From Paludibacteraceae bacterium (lineage in GTDB: Bacteria; Bacteroidota; Bacteroidia; Bacteroidales; Paludibacteraceae), in the NCBI GenBank assembly GCA_017477325.1, contig JAFUWV010000006.1, positions 1 through 64,000 on the forward strand: a stretch of 64,000 nucleotides of DNA, written 5' to 3'. Of the stretch, positions 18,424-27,004 are shown one piece after another. The notes under the pieces were generated by a model. It ran no database searches and had not been told where the DNA came from. It saw only the letters and a list, made by a program, of their open reading frames with translations. The position numbers and the translations under genes were made by a program. Position 1 is the first letter of the stretch. Every line of letters begins with the position of its first letter.

Positions 18424-19411
18424 AGTCAGTATTATATGCCCAATATACAATGAAGAACTTTTCATCGAGCAATGCATCAACTCCGTTCTTCAGCAAGACC
18501 TGCCACCTGACAAGTGGGAGTTGCTGCTTGTTGATGGCATGAGTACTGACCTCACACGCCGGCTCATTGAGCCTTATCTAAACAAACACACCAATATCCG
18601 CCTCTTGGATAATCCGCACAAAACAGCGCCTTACGCTATGAATCTTGGTATCAATGCGGCAAGAGGAGAATATATAGTTCGTATTGATGCTCATGCCGAC
18701 TACCCGTGCAACTATGTCTCTACCCTGCTCCATTATCTTCAAACCTTGCCTGATGCTGCCAATGTAGGAGCCGTCTGCCGCACTCTGCCGCGTAACAACA
18801 CCAAGAAGGCACAAGCCATTGCACATGTTATGAGTAGCCGCTTCGGAGTCGGTAATGCAGCCTTTAGAACCGGAGTTTCTGAGATTACAGAGGTTGATAC
18901 AGTCCCCTTCGGCTGCTGGAGAAAATCATTATTCGAAGATATTGGACTCTTTGATGTAGAACTAACAAGAAACCAGGATGACGAGTTTAATGCGAGAACT
19001 ATTCAACATGGTTATAAGATTTATCTGATTCCTGAACTGATAGTAACATATTATTCACGCGATAGTCTCGATAAGGCGTTTCAGATGTACTATCAATACG
19101 GACTGTTCAAACCTTTAGTCAACACTAAACTAAAGCATCCGGCTACACTCCGACAGTTTGTCCCCGTTTTGTTTGTACTAGGACTTATTATCGGATTTAT
19201 ACTATCATTCCTTAATCCTGTTATACTATATGTATATATAGCAATTTTTGCACTATATTTTGCGATTACAAGCTATTATGCCATAATCCATAAAAACCTG
19301 TATATACCGATATCTTATTTTATTGTACATTTTTCATATGGATGCGGATACTTGCACGGATTGCTTAAACTTATACTTAAAAAGAAACCTGATGTTAATT
19401 CTAACCATTAA
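18416..19411 (+). CDS. Glycosyltransferase family 2 with C-terminal membrane helices
   Basis: A 331-residue protein. MPEVSIICPIYNEELFIEQC begins a GT-A domain; DGMSTDLT and VRIDAHADYP carry the aspartates, and ETRNQDDEF-like ELTRNQDDEFNAR supplies the catalytic D-D region. Two or three hydrophobic segments follow (about 255-310), as in ExoA-like succinoglycan enzymes. ATG 18416 is chosen; it overlaps the GT4 stop (ATGCCTGA). It should add a sugar to the lipid-linked chain at the membrane. Specificity unknown. Confidence 0.87.
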   Translation: MPEVSIICPIYNEELFIEQCINSVLQQDLPPDKWELLLVDGMSTDLTRRLIEPYLNKHTNIRLLDNPHKTAPYAMNLGINAARGEYIVRIDAHADYPCNYVSTLLHYLQTLPDAANVGAVCRTLPRNNTKKAQAIAHVMSSRFGVGNAAFRTGVSEITEVDTVPFGCWRKSLFEDIGLFDVELTRNQDDEFNARTIQHGYKIYLIPELIVTYYSRDSLDKAFQMYYQYGLFKPLVNTKLKHPATLRQFVPVLFVLGLIIGFILSFLNPVILYVYIAIFALYFAITSYYAIIHKNLYIPISYFIVHFSYGCGYLHGLLKLILKKKPDVNSNH

Positions 19412-19416
19412 TTATT

Positions 19417-20628
19417 ATGAACCATAAACAACGTGTCATACCATTCTCTCCACCTGATATCACCGAGGCAGAAATTCAAGCCGTTGCCGAAGCCCTGCGC
19501 TCTGGCTGGATTACCACTGGACCAAGAACAAAACTCTTTGAACACAAGATAGCTGAGTTCTGTGGTACACAACATGCAGTATGCCTCAACTCTGCTACAG
19601 CATGTCTGGAAACAGCATTACGTTTGCTTGGAATCAAAGAGGGAGATGAAGTCATTGTACCTGCATATACCTATACTGCAACGGCAAGTGTTGTGGCTCA
19701 TGTGGGAGCAAAAATTGTTATGGTCGATTCACAGATTGACTCAGTCGAGATGGACTATGAGCAATTAGAGAACAATATCAATGAACACACCAAAGTAATC
19801 ATCCCTGTTGACCTTGGCGGTATACCATGCAACTACAATAAAATTTATAGTATTGTAAATAGTAAAAAACATCTCTTTCAGGCAAATAACGATATACAGA
19901 GTGCTTACGGCAGAATCATAGTACTTGCCGATGCTGCACATGCCTTTGGTGCTGCAAGAAACGGAAACATGGTAGGCGCTATAGCAGATTTCACGGCATT
20001 CTCTTTTCATGCTGTCAAAAACCTCACAACTGCAGAAGGAGGAGCACTCACCTGGAAAACTCATACCGATGTTGATGATACTCTGCTTTACAAACATGCA
20101 CAACTGCTTTCTCTACACGGGCAAAACAAAGATGCACTGGCAAAAACTAAGGCGGGTGCTTGGGAATATGATATCATAGCACCATACTATAAATGCAACA
20201 TGACTGATATAATGGCTGCTATTGGACTCGCACAATTTCAGAGATATCCAGGGATTCTAGAAAGAAGAAAACAGATAATTATGATGTATGATGATGCTTT
20301 AAAATCTGAAAATGTATCGCACCTTCAACACTTTACTGATTCATATTCTTCCAGCGGACACCTATATCTACTTAGACTTAATGGTAAAGACTCTGACTAT
20401 AGAAACCGTATTATAGAACTTATGGCTGAACATGGTATTGCATGCAATGTTCATTATAAACCTCTGCCGATGATGACAGCATATCGTAAACTCGGCTTTG
20501 ATATCTCCGACTACCCCAATGCATACCATCTTTATGAAAACGAACTGACCCTGCCTCTGCATACTTTACTCTCTAACGAAGATATCGTATATATCACTAA
20601 TACTCTCAAGCAACTGCTACATCAATGA
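19417..20628 (+). CDS. DegT/DnrJ/EryC1-family sugar aminotransferase
   Basis: A 403-residue PLP enzyme. FSPPDITEAEIQAVAEALRSGWITTGP is the family N-terminus; SATACLETALRLLGI binds the cofactor; the Lys of FHAVKNLTTAEGGAL forms the internal aldimine. These enzymes transaminate keto-sugars bound to UDP, dTDP or GDP. The dehydratase that would make a 4-keto substrate is not in the operon, so it must lie elsewhere. It is directly followed, with a four-base overlap, by a PglC-like phosphoglycosyltransferase, a pairing seen in bacillosamine-type pathways; that parallel is inference. Confidence 0.92.
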   Translation: MNHKQRVIPFSPPDITEAEIQAVAEALRSGWITTGPRTKLFEHKIAEFCGTQHAVCLNSATACLETALRLLGIKEGDEVIVPAYTYTATASVVAHVGAKIVMVDSQIDSVEMDYEQLENNINEHTKVIIPVDLGGIPCNYNKIYSIVNSKKHLFQANNDIQSAYGRIIVLADAAHAFGAARNGNMVGAIADFTAFSFHAVKNLTTAEGGALTWKTHTDVDDTLLYKHAQLLSLHGQNKDALAKTKAGAWEYDIIAPYYKCNMTDIMAAIGLAQFQRYPGILERRKQIIMMYDDALKSENVSHLQHFTDSYSSSGHLYLLRLNGKDSDYRNRIIELMAEHGIACNVHYKPLPMMTAYRKLGFDISDYPNAYHLYENELTLPLHTLLSNEDIVYITNTLKQLLHQ

Positions 20629-21218
20629 AACGTTTGTTTGATATATTATTTTCATTTTGTGCCATCATTCTTCTCATACCTGTTTTCATTATAATCGGTA
20701 TATGGATTATTCTGGATTCTCATGGAGGTATATTCTACTCGCAAATACGAGTTGGTAGAAACAACAGGGACTTTAGGTTATATAAGTTTCGCACTATGTA
20801 TACTGATTCTGACAAACAAGGCCTTATCACAATTGGTGACAATGACTCACGAATAACCAAAGCAGGGCGGATTATTCGTAAATATAAAATCGATGAACTG
20901 CCACAGCTGTTAAACATACTTGTCGGAGATATGTCTTTTGTCGGTCCGAGACCTGAAGTCAGAAAATATGTCAATATGTACAATGCTGAACAACTCCACG
21001 TTCTGGATGTTAGACCGGGTTTGACTGATGCTGCATCCATCAAATATAGGAATGAAAATCAGATTCTTGCTCAACAGACTAATCCGGACCAATATTACAT
21101 CAACGTTATCATGCCCGACAAACTGAATATTAATCTGCAATATGTACATACTCACACACTCTGCAACGATTTACGTCTTATTCTTCTCACTGCTAAAACT
21201 GTTTTTTTCGATAAATAA
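20625..21218 (+). CDS. Undecaprenyl-phosphate sugar phosphotransferase (PglC/WcaJ-like)
   Basis: A 197-residue monotopic phosphoglycosyltransferase. An N-terminal re-entrant helix (residues about 5-30, with the Ser-Pro-like break replaced by LLIPVF) is followed by YKFRTMYTDSD, the ITKAGRIIRKYKIDELPQLL block with its catalytic Asp-Glu, and FVGPRPE. It moves a sugar-1-phosphate from a UDP-sugar to undecaprenyl phosphate, the first membrane step of glycan assembly. It closes the operon. The short length (no extra N-terminal helices) fits the minimal PglC class. Confidence 0.92.
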   Translation: MKRLFDILFSFCAIILLIPVFIIIGIWIILDSHGGIFYSQIRVGRNNRDFRLYKFRTMYTDSDKQGLITIGDNDSRITKAGRIIRKYKIDELPQLLNILVGDMSFVGPRPEVRKYVNMYNAEQLHVLDVRPGLTDAASIKYRNENQILAQQTNPDQYYINVIMPDKLNINLQYVHTHTLCNDLRLILLTAKTVFFDK

Positions 21219-21221
21219 GTC

Positions 21222-21252
21222 TTGCAAATACAGAATATAATCAATACCTTTG
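21222..21252 (+). promoter_or_regulatory. Promoter of aminotransferase gene
   Basis: TTG (21222-21224), 20 bp, TACCTTTG (21245-21252). It lies three bases past the glycan operon stop, so this gene has its own control. Confidence 0.75.
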
Positions 21253-21275
21253 CACACTGAAAATACTATACAACT

Positions 21276-22469
21276 ATGAATATCTCTCTCCGGGCACAAA
21301 ACATGCCACAGTCGCCTATACGCAAACTGGCTAAATATGCCGATGCTGCAAAACGCAACGGCATACATGTCTATCATCTCAACATCGGCCAGCCAGATAT
21401 CAAGACGCCGCAATGCGCAATTGAGGCTGTGCGCAACATGTCGCACGACATTCTCGAATATAGCCCTTCCCAAGGTACCAAGTCACTTAGAACCAAGATG
21501 GTAGGATACTATGCAGAGTATGGCATCGACCTCTCGCCTGACGAGATTATTGTCACCACTGGCGGCTCCGAAGCTGTCATGTTTGCTTATATGGCTTGCC
21601 TCAATCCGGGGGACGAAATCATTGTTACTGACCCTTCCTATGCCAACTATATGGCGTTTGCCATTAGCTGCGGAGCTGTGGTCAAGTCTGTCAAGACAAG
21701 CATTGAAGATGGCTTCCGCCTGCCTCCTATTGAGCGCTTCGAAGAGCAGATAACACCTAAAACCAAGGCTATACTGATCTGCAATCCGAACAACCCGACC
21801 GGCTATCTTTACACCAAGCAGGAGATGTTTCAGATTCGTGATCTCGTCAAGAAATACAATCTATACCTCTTCTCAGATGAGGTCTATCGCGAGTTTATCT
21901 ACACCAAACGGCCATATATCTCCGCTTGCCACCTCGAGGGGATAGAAGACAATGTCGTTCTTATCGACTCTGTATCTAAGCGTTACAGCGAGTGCGGTAT
22001 CCGTATCGGTGCACTCATCACCAAGAATAAAGAGATACGTAAAGCCGTAATGAAGTTCTGCCAGGCACGCCTTTCGCCACCACTCATCGGGCAGATTATT
22101 GCAGAAGCCAGTCTCTCCACACCAGAGGAATATATGGAGGAGGTTTACGATGAATACCTCTCACGACGCAATTTCCTTATCGACGGACTCAACCAGATTC
22201 CCGGAGTCTATTCCCCAACTCCCATGGGAGCCTTCTACACCATGGCTAAACTGCCTGTTGATGACGCAGAGAAGTTCTGCATCTGGTGTCTGAGCGATTT
22301 CTCCTATGAGGGGCAGACCATCATGATGGCGCCGGGCAACGGTTTCTACTCTACTCCCGATGCAGGCAAGCAGGAAGTGCGTCTGGCATACGTCTTGAAC
22401 AAAGATGACCTCGCAAAAGCACTTATCGTGCTCCGCAAGGCGCTCGAAACATACAACAGCAAACAATAA
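21276..22469 (+). CDS. Pyridoxal-phosphate aminotransferase, class I/II
   Basis: A 397-residue fold-type I PLP enzyme like the aspartate/aromatic aminotransferases: LNIGQPDIKTP, TTGGSEAVMFAYMACLNPGDEI, NPNNPTGYLYT, SDEVYREFIY and SVSKRYSECGIRIG, where the Lys binds PLP, plus the terminal R-L-A-Y pair of the substrate-carboxylate Arg. The amino-acid substrate is not decided by sequence alone. It has its own promoter and about a 15-nt leader. ftsY follows after 50 bases and may be cotranscribed. Confidence 0.9.
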   Translation: MNISLRAQNMPQSPIRKLAKYADAAKRNGIHVYHLNIGQPDIKTPQCAIEAVRNMSHDILEYSPSQGTKSLRTKMVGYYAEYGIDLSPDEIIVTTGGSEAVMFAYMACLNPGDEIIVTDPSYANYMAFAISCGAVVKSVKTSIEDGFRLPPIERFEEQITPKTKAILICNPNNPTGYLYTKQEMFQIRDLVKKYNLYLFSDEVYREFIYTKRPYISACHLEGIEDNVVLIDSVSKRYSECGIRIGALITKNKEIRKAVMKFCQARLSPPLIGQIIAEASLSTPEEYMEEVYDEYLSRRNFLIDGLNQIPGVYSPTPMGAFYTMAKLPVDDAEKFCIWCLSDFSYEGQTIMMAPGNGFYSTPDAGKQEVRLAYVLNKDDLAKALIVLRKALETYNSKQ

Positions 22470-22519
22470 TGAATAACTCCATTAAACTTTAAACATTCAA
22501 CTTCTAACAAACATCTATC

Positions 22520-23476
22520 ATGGCATTTTTCGGATTATTCTCAAAGGAAAAGAAAGAGACTCTTGACAAGGGTCTTGAAAAAAGCAAAGAAAGTGTACTC
22601 AGCAAAATCTCACGTGCCATTGTTGGCAAATCCACTGTTGATGACGAGGTGCTCGACAATCTTGAAGAGGCACTCATCACGTCCGATGTCGGTGTGGATA
22701 CCACTCTGCGTATCATCGAGCGCATACAAGAGCGTGTCGCACGCGATAAGTATCTTGGCACAAGCGAACTGAATAAAATCCTCACCGAAGAGACTGCTGC
22801 GCTCTTGCAGGAAAACAATACCGACGATGTGCTCGATTTCGACGCCCCACTGCCTCATAAACCATACGTCATCATGGTCGTGGGGGTCAATGGTGTTGGC
22901 AAAACCACTACCATCGGCAAACTCGCATATCAGTACAAGCAAGCGGGAAAACGGGTTATGCTTGGTGCTGCCGATACCTTCCGAGCAGCTGCTGTTGAGC
23001 AGCTCTGCATCTGGGGAGAGCGTGTTGGTGTGCCTGTTGTCAAGCAGCAGATGGGCTCCGACCCGGCTTCTGTGGCCTTCGATACACTCCAGTCTGCTGT
23101 TGCCAACGATATTGACGTCGTTCTCATCGACACTGCCGGACGTCTGCATAACAAAATCAACCTCATGAACGAACTGACAAAGATTCGTAATGTCATGCAG
23201 AAAGTAGTGCCTGATGCACCTCACGATGTCATGCTTGTTCTTGACGGGTCAACCGGGCAGAATGCCTTCGAACAGGCTAAGCAGTTTACCAAGGCCACTA
23301 AAGTAACGTCACTCGCCGTGACCAAACTTGATGGCACAGCCAAAGGAGGAGTGGTTATCGGCATAAGTGACCAATTCAAAATACCCGTTAAATATATAGG
23401 TTTAGGAGAGAAAATGACTGACTTGCAGGTCTTCAACCGCGAAGAATTCGTATCCTCGCTATTGACATTGAAGTAA
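22520..23476 (+). CDS. ftsY: Signal recognition particle receptor FtsY
   Basis: A 318-residue SRP GTPase. A short N-terminal stretch and an NG domain are present: helical N domain (about 15-95), P-loop GVNGVGKTTTIGKLA, ADTFRAAAVEQL, DTAGRLHNK (G3) and TKLDGTAKGG (G4). It docks SRP-ribosome complexes at the inner membrane. The long acidic A domain of enterobacterial FtsY is missing, as is normal for Bacteroidetes. No unusual residues. Confidence 0.97.
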   Translation: MAFFGLFSKEKKETLDKGLEKSKESVLSKISRAIVGKSTVDDEVLDNLEEALITSDVGVDTTLRIIERIQERVARDKYLGTSELNKILTEETAALLQENNTDDVLDFDAPLPHKPYVIMVVGVNGVGKTTTIGKLAYQYKQAGKRVMLGAADTFRAAAVEQLCIWGERVGVPVVKQQMGSDPASVAFDTLQSAVANDIDVVLIDTAGRLHNKINLMNELTKIRNVMQKVVPDAPHDVMLVLDGSTGQNAFEQAKQFTKATKVTSLAVTKLDGTAKGGVVIGISDQFKIPVKYIGLGEKMTDLQVFNREEFVSSLLTLK

Positions 23477-23537
23477 AATCATCTTAACTGTTAACTCATC
23501 GCTGTTCATTATTAACTATTTACTATTATAGAATCAC

Positions 23538-24470
23538 ATGTATTCCGCAAACGACAAGATGGCAGAGTTGCTGAGCAATGAACCTCAGGTATTGCAACTC
23601 GTTGCGCGTTTCCGTCTGCCTCTGGGTGTAGGCGACAAAACCATTCAGGAGGTATGCCTCGAAAACCAGGTGCATACAGCCACTTTCCTCACCTTGGTTA
23701 ACTACAAAATCGGAGAAGCTGATAATATCAATCTCGACAATCTATCCTTGCCTACTCTAATGGACTACCTGCGCCAGGCGCATGAGCACTTCTTCGAGTT
23801 CTCTCTGCCTATGCTTAGGCGCAAACTCATAGAGGCTATCAACTACTCTGTCAGCGACTCCAAGATTCCCATGCTCATCATTCGCTTCTTCGACGAATAT
23901 GTCAACGAAATATCGCTCCACATGCAGCATGAGAACGAGCAACTCTTCCCGTACGTTGAGAAACTGCTCGAAGGAGAGCACTCCGACGGATTCGATATCG
24001 AGATTTTCGCTCACCAGCATCGGGCTGTTGACGACCAGCATATTGCCGACAAACTCTCCGAATTGAAGAATCTCATCATACGCTATTACCCTCAGCAAGG
24101 CGAGAACGATTTGCTTGTTTCAGCACTTAGCGACCTCTTCCGTTTCGAACATGAGTTGAATCTCCACTGCGCATTCGAAGAAGAAATCCTCCTGCCCGCT
24201 GTCAGACGACTTGTAGCACAACAAAAGCAGAATCCCGTGCGCAAACACCGGCAACTGCCTCAGGAAGAACTCTCTGATCGCGAGAAAGATGTCCTCATCG
24301 AAGTGGTCAAAGGCCTTAGCAACAAGGAGATTGCCGATGTGCTCTGCATCTCCATCCACACCGTCATCTCGCACCGCAAAAACATATCACGAAAACTCAA
24401 CATACACTCACCCGCTGGTCTCACCATCTATGCTATCGTCAATAACCTCGTCGATATAAACAATATGTAA
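23538..24470 (+). CDS. RIC/hemerythrin-like regulator fused to LuxR-type HTH
   Basis: A 310-residue fusion. Residues 1-55 resemble the ScdA/RIC N-domain, but its usual Cys pair is absent. Residues about 70-215 form a hemerythrin-like four-helix bundle with the His/Glu ligand set of a di-iron site (AHEHFFEF, HMQHENEQLFP, AHQHRAVD, HELNLHCAFEEE). Residues about 245-305 are a GerE/LuxR helix-turn-helix (LSDREKDVLIEVVKGLSNKEIADVL). RIC (YtfE) proteins repair Fe-S clusters after NO stress, so this one probably senses O2, NO or iron and controls transcription (inference). Targets are unknown; no matching operator was recognised. Confidence 0.85.
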   Translation: MYSANDKMAELLSNEPQVLQLVARFRLPLGVGDKTIQEVCLENQVHTATFLTLVNYKIGEADNINLDNLSLPTLMDYLRQAHEHFFEFSLPMLRRKLIEAINYSVSDSKIPMLIIRFFDEYVNEISLHMQHENEQLFPYVEKLLEGEHSDGFDIEIFAHQHRAVDDQHIADKLSELKNLIIRYYPQQGENDLLVSALSDLFRFEHELNLHCAFEEEILLPAVRRLVAQQKQNPVRKHRQLPQEELSDREKDVLIEVVKGLSNKEIADVLCISIHTVISHRKNISRKLNIHSPAGLTIYAIVNNLVDINNM

Positions 24471-24584
24471 ACCTCCGGAACCACAGCTCGGAAACAATCA
24501 CTCACCTCAGGTGAATAACCCGAATTGTTAAAATATTTTAACACAAAACACCCCTGAATGCTAAAGCTCGCCCGAAGCAATCAC

Positions 24585-24616
24585 CAAGCTCAGTGTAAGC
24601 ATACTTTAAGCATACT
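24585..24616. repeat. Shuffled short repeat modules upstream of tilS
   Basis: CAAGCTCAGTGT (24585-24596) and a 19-mer with an internal AGCATACT duplication (24598-24616) are exact copies of the modules at 326-337 and 306-324, in reversed order. Part of the motif also appears, inverted, at 42541-42570. The surrounding 24471-24683 has no gene. Confidence 0.65.
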
Positions 24617-24683
24617 CCTTTTTAACATTTCAGTCTCCGAACCATATTAAAAAGCATTAACATTTCACACTTTCCCATATCTC

Positions 24684-26003
24684 ATGCTGCGCAGAGTAAA
24701 AGCCTACATACAGAAGCATAAACTCCTCAACCAGGGCGATAAAGTGCTTGTCGCTCTCAGTGGGGGAGCCGATTCCGTAGCCCTGCTTGACATCTTGCTC
24801 CGCCTCGGCTATAATTGTCTTGCCGTCCATTGCAACTTCCACTTGCGCGGTGAAGAGTCCGACAGAGATGAGAACTTTGTCCGCCAACTCTGCACGCAAC
24901 TCTCGGTTCCTCTGATAGCTCAAGACTTCCAAACGGCCGACTATGCCAAGCAGCACTCTGTCTCAATCGAGATGGCTGCCCGTGAACTCCGCTACAATCT
25001 CTTTGAACAACTCCGCTGTGAGCACCAATGCACTGTCGTAGCAGTGGCTCATCACCAAAACGACCAGGCGGAAACACTCCTATTAAATCTCATCCGTGGC
25101 ACTGGCATTCGTGGACTTGCAGGTATGAAACCACGCAACTCAGACATCATACGGCCTCTGCTTTGCACCACACACCAGGACATTCTCTCATACCTCACTC
25201 TCCGCCAATTGCCTCATGTCGAGGACTCTACCAATACCGATACCAACATTCAGCGTAACCTCATCCGCCACCATCTCTCCCTGTATCCCGAGTCTGCTGT
25301 CACCAATATGGCTGCCACGGCCGACATCATTCAAGGCTATTCCAGAATAATAGATGCCTATATCAGTTCCATAAAGAGCAATATCCTTACAACCGCTGCC
25401 GGCAATCCGCTTGATAGCAATCCCGATTCACTCTCTGAGGACGAAGTACGCATCAACATTCCTTCACTCCTTCTCACACCTGCACCTCCAATCATTCTCT
25501 ACGAACTCCTCCGTCCCTACTCTTTCCCTCAGACAGATGAGATCTATTCCGCACTGCTCTCGCCCGACTCAGGCATGTATTTCTACTCCCCCACTCACAC
25601 TGCTCTTAAAGACAGGCAAACACTTATTGTTTACCCGACGATAGCCTGCGAAAACATACCTCCGAGAGCAAACATCTTCATTCGCACCAAAAACAAGCAG
25701 GAAACATACCCTAAGCAAGAAGAATTAAGAATAATAGTGGATAGTAAAATTACTGAAAAACCTATCACATTCCGCCATTACCTGCCTGGAGACCGTTTCT
25801 CACCTATAGGTATGCATAGCAGAAAAAAACTACAGGACTTCCTTACCGATCTCCATCTCTCTCGCAAGCAGAAACAAGAACTATGGCTCATGCTATCGGG
25901 AGACGAGATTGCCTGGGTCGTAGGATACCGCATCAGTGAACATTTTAAAGTCACATCTCAAACAAAACAAATAGCAGAAATAACAATAGCAACAATAGAG
26001 TAA
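24684..26003 (+). CDS. tilS: tRNA(Ile)-lysidine synthetase
   Basis: A 439-residue N-type ATP pyrophosphatase that converts C34 of tRNA-Ile(CAU) to lysidine, allowing it to read AUA. The PP-loop is ALSGGADSVALLDIL (SGGxDS); CNFHLRGEESDRDENFV and the VAVAHHQNDQAETLLLNLIRGTG segment are family marks, and PLLCTTHQDILSYL follows. The C-terminal TilS_C domain (RHYLPGDRFSPIGMHSRKKLQDFLTDL) is present. Length is typical for Bacteroidales. No clear promoter is seen; it follows a 213-bp gap. Confidence 0.96.
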   Translation: MLRRVKAYIQKHKLLNQGDKVLVALSGGADSVALLDILLRLGYNCLAVHCNFHLRGEESDRDENFVRQLCTQLSVPLIAQDFQTADYAKQHSVSIEMAARELRYNLFEQLRCEHQCTVVAVAHHQNDQAETLLLNLIRGTGIRGLAGMKPRNSDIIRPLLCTTHQDILSYLTLRQLPHVEDSTNTDTNIQRNLIRHHLSLYPESAVTNMAATADIIQGYSRIIDAYISSIKSNILTTAAGNPLDSNPDSLSEDEVRINIPSLLLTPAPPIILYELLRPYSFPQTDEIYSALLSPDSGMYFYSPTHTALKDRQTLIVYPTIACENIPPRANIFIRTKNKQETYPKQEELRIIVDSKITEKPITFRHYLPGDRFSPIGMHSRKKLQDFLTDLHLSRKQKQELWLMLSGDEIAWVVGYRISEHFKVTSQTKQIAEITIATIE

Positions 26004-26090
26004 TTAATAAGTTCTATATGCCCGGCTATTTAAATATAATTAGATAATAACATAAACACCAATAACTCTAAACTCTAAACTATCCAGCTT

Positions 26091-26120
26091 CTCTCAACTC
26101 TCAACTCTCAACTCTCAACT
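26091..26120. repeat. Heptanucleotide tandem repeat (TCTCAAC)n
   Basis: About four tandem copies of a 7-mer end three bases before the aroE start codon. The same 7-mer, partly inverted, recurs around 35367-35470 and 51530. Confidence 0.8.
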
Positions 26121-26123
26121 AAA

Positions 26124-26849
26124 ATGACTCACTTCGGAATAATAGGCAATCCACTCAAGCAGTCCTTCTCTGCAAGCTACTTCACAGAGAAGTTTCTCCG
26201 TGAGAATATCAATGCTGAATATACGCTCTACCCACTTGACAATATTGAGCAGTTCCCCGGGTTAATAAAACAGCACAACTTTCGTGGACTCAATGTCACT
26301 ATTCCATACAAACAGGCAGTGATGCCGTATCTTGACAGCCTTGACGACACTGCCAAAGCCATTGGAGCTGTCAACGTAATTCTCTTTAAAGACAACTCTC
26401 TCATAGGCTATAATACAGACACATTGGGCTTTATTGAGGACATCAAACCACTTATACACCCCCATCATACTAAAGCACTTGTTCTGGGCACAGGAGGAGC
26501 TGCCAAAGCAGTCAGATATGCACTGACACGTCTCAACATCGAAGTTCACCTTGTATCGCGTTCAACCGGCTACGACTATACTTATTCTTCTATAGACAAA
26601 CAGACTCTGCAGGAGCATCTTCTTATAGTCAACTGCACTCCTCTCGGTATGTATCCTGATACAGACTCTTGCCCCGACCTGCCTTACCAATATCTCACTC
26701 CGCAGCATCTGTGCTACGATGTTATTTACAATCCTGCCCCTACTCTCTTTCTCAGAAAAGCAGCCGCTAAAGGAGCTGTAATACAAAGTGGTATTGGTAT
26801 GCTTCATGGTCAAGCCGAAGAAGCTTGGAAGATTTGGAACAATATTTAA
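26124..26849 (+). CDS. aroE: Shikimate dehydrogenase
   Basis: A 241-residue NADP-dependent enzyme reducing 3-dehydroshikimate to shikimate. FGIIGNPLKQSFSASYF, LNVTIPYKQAVMPYLD (catalytic Lys in the NVTxPxK motif), GYNTDTLGF and VLGTGGAAKAV (Rossmann) are all visible, ending in GIGMLHGQAEEAWKIW. Slightly shorter than the E. coli enzyme (272). It follows a heptanucleotide repeat array that reaches its start codon. No promoter was recognised between tilS and aroE. Confidence 0.95.
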   Translation: MTHFGIIGNPLKQSFSASYFTEKFLRENINAEYTLYPLDNIEQFPGLIKQHNFRGLNVTIPYKQAVMPYLDSLDDTAKAIGAVNVILFKDNSLIGYNTDTLGFIEDIKPLIHPHHTKALVLGTGGAAKAVRYALTRLNIEVHLVSRSTGYDYTYSSIDKQTLQEHLLIVNCTPLGMYPDTDSCPDLPYQYLTPQHLCYDVIYNPAPTLFLRKAAAKGAVIQSGIGMLHGQAEEAWKIWNNI

Positions 26850-26943
26850 CTATCTAGTCTGTTAAGGATTTATATCCTGATAAATACTCCTATTCATACA
26901 AAGAAGAAAATCCCGTTCATCTATCGAAGAATAACATTTCCAC

Positions 26944-26974
26944 TTGCCTAATAGAAGAAAAAGCGCTACCTTTG
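26944..26974 (+). promoter_or_regulatory. Promoter of antiporter gene
   Basis: TTG (26944-26946), 20 bp, TACCTTTG (26967-26974). Confidence 0.75.
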
Positions 26975-27004
26975 CACTCGGTATTAGTGTAAGATTTATT
27001 GTTT

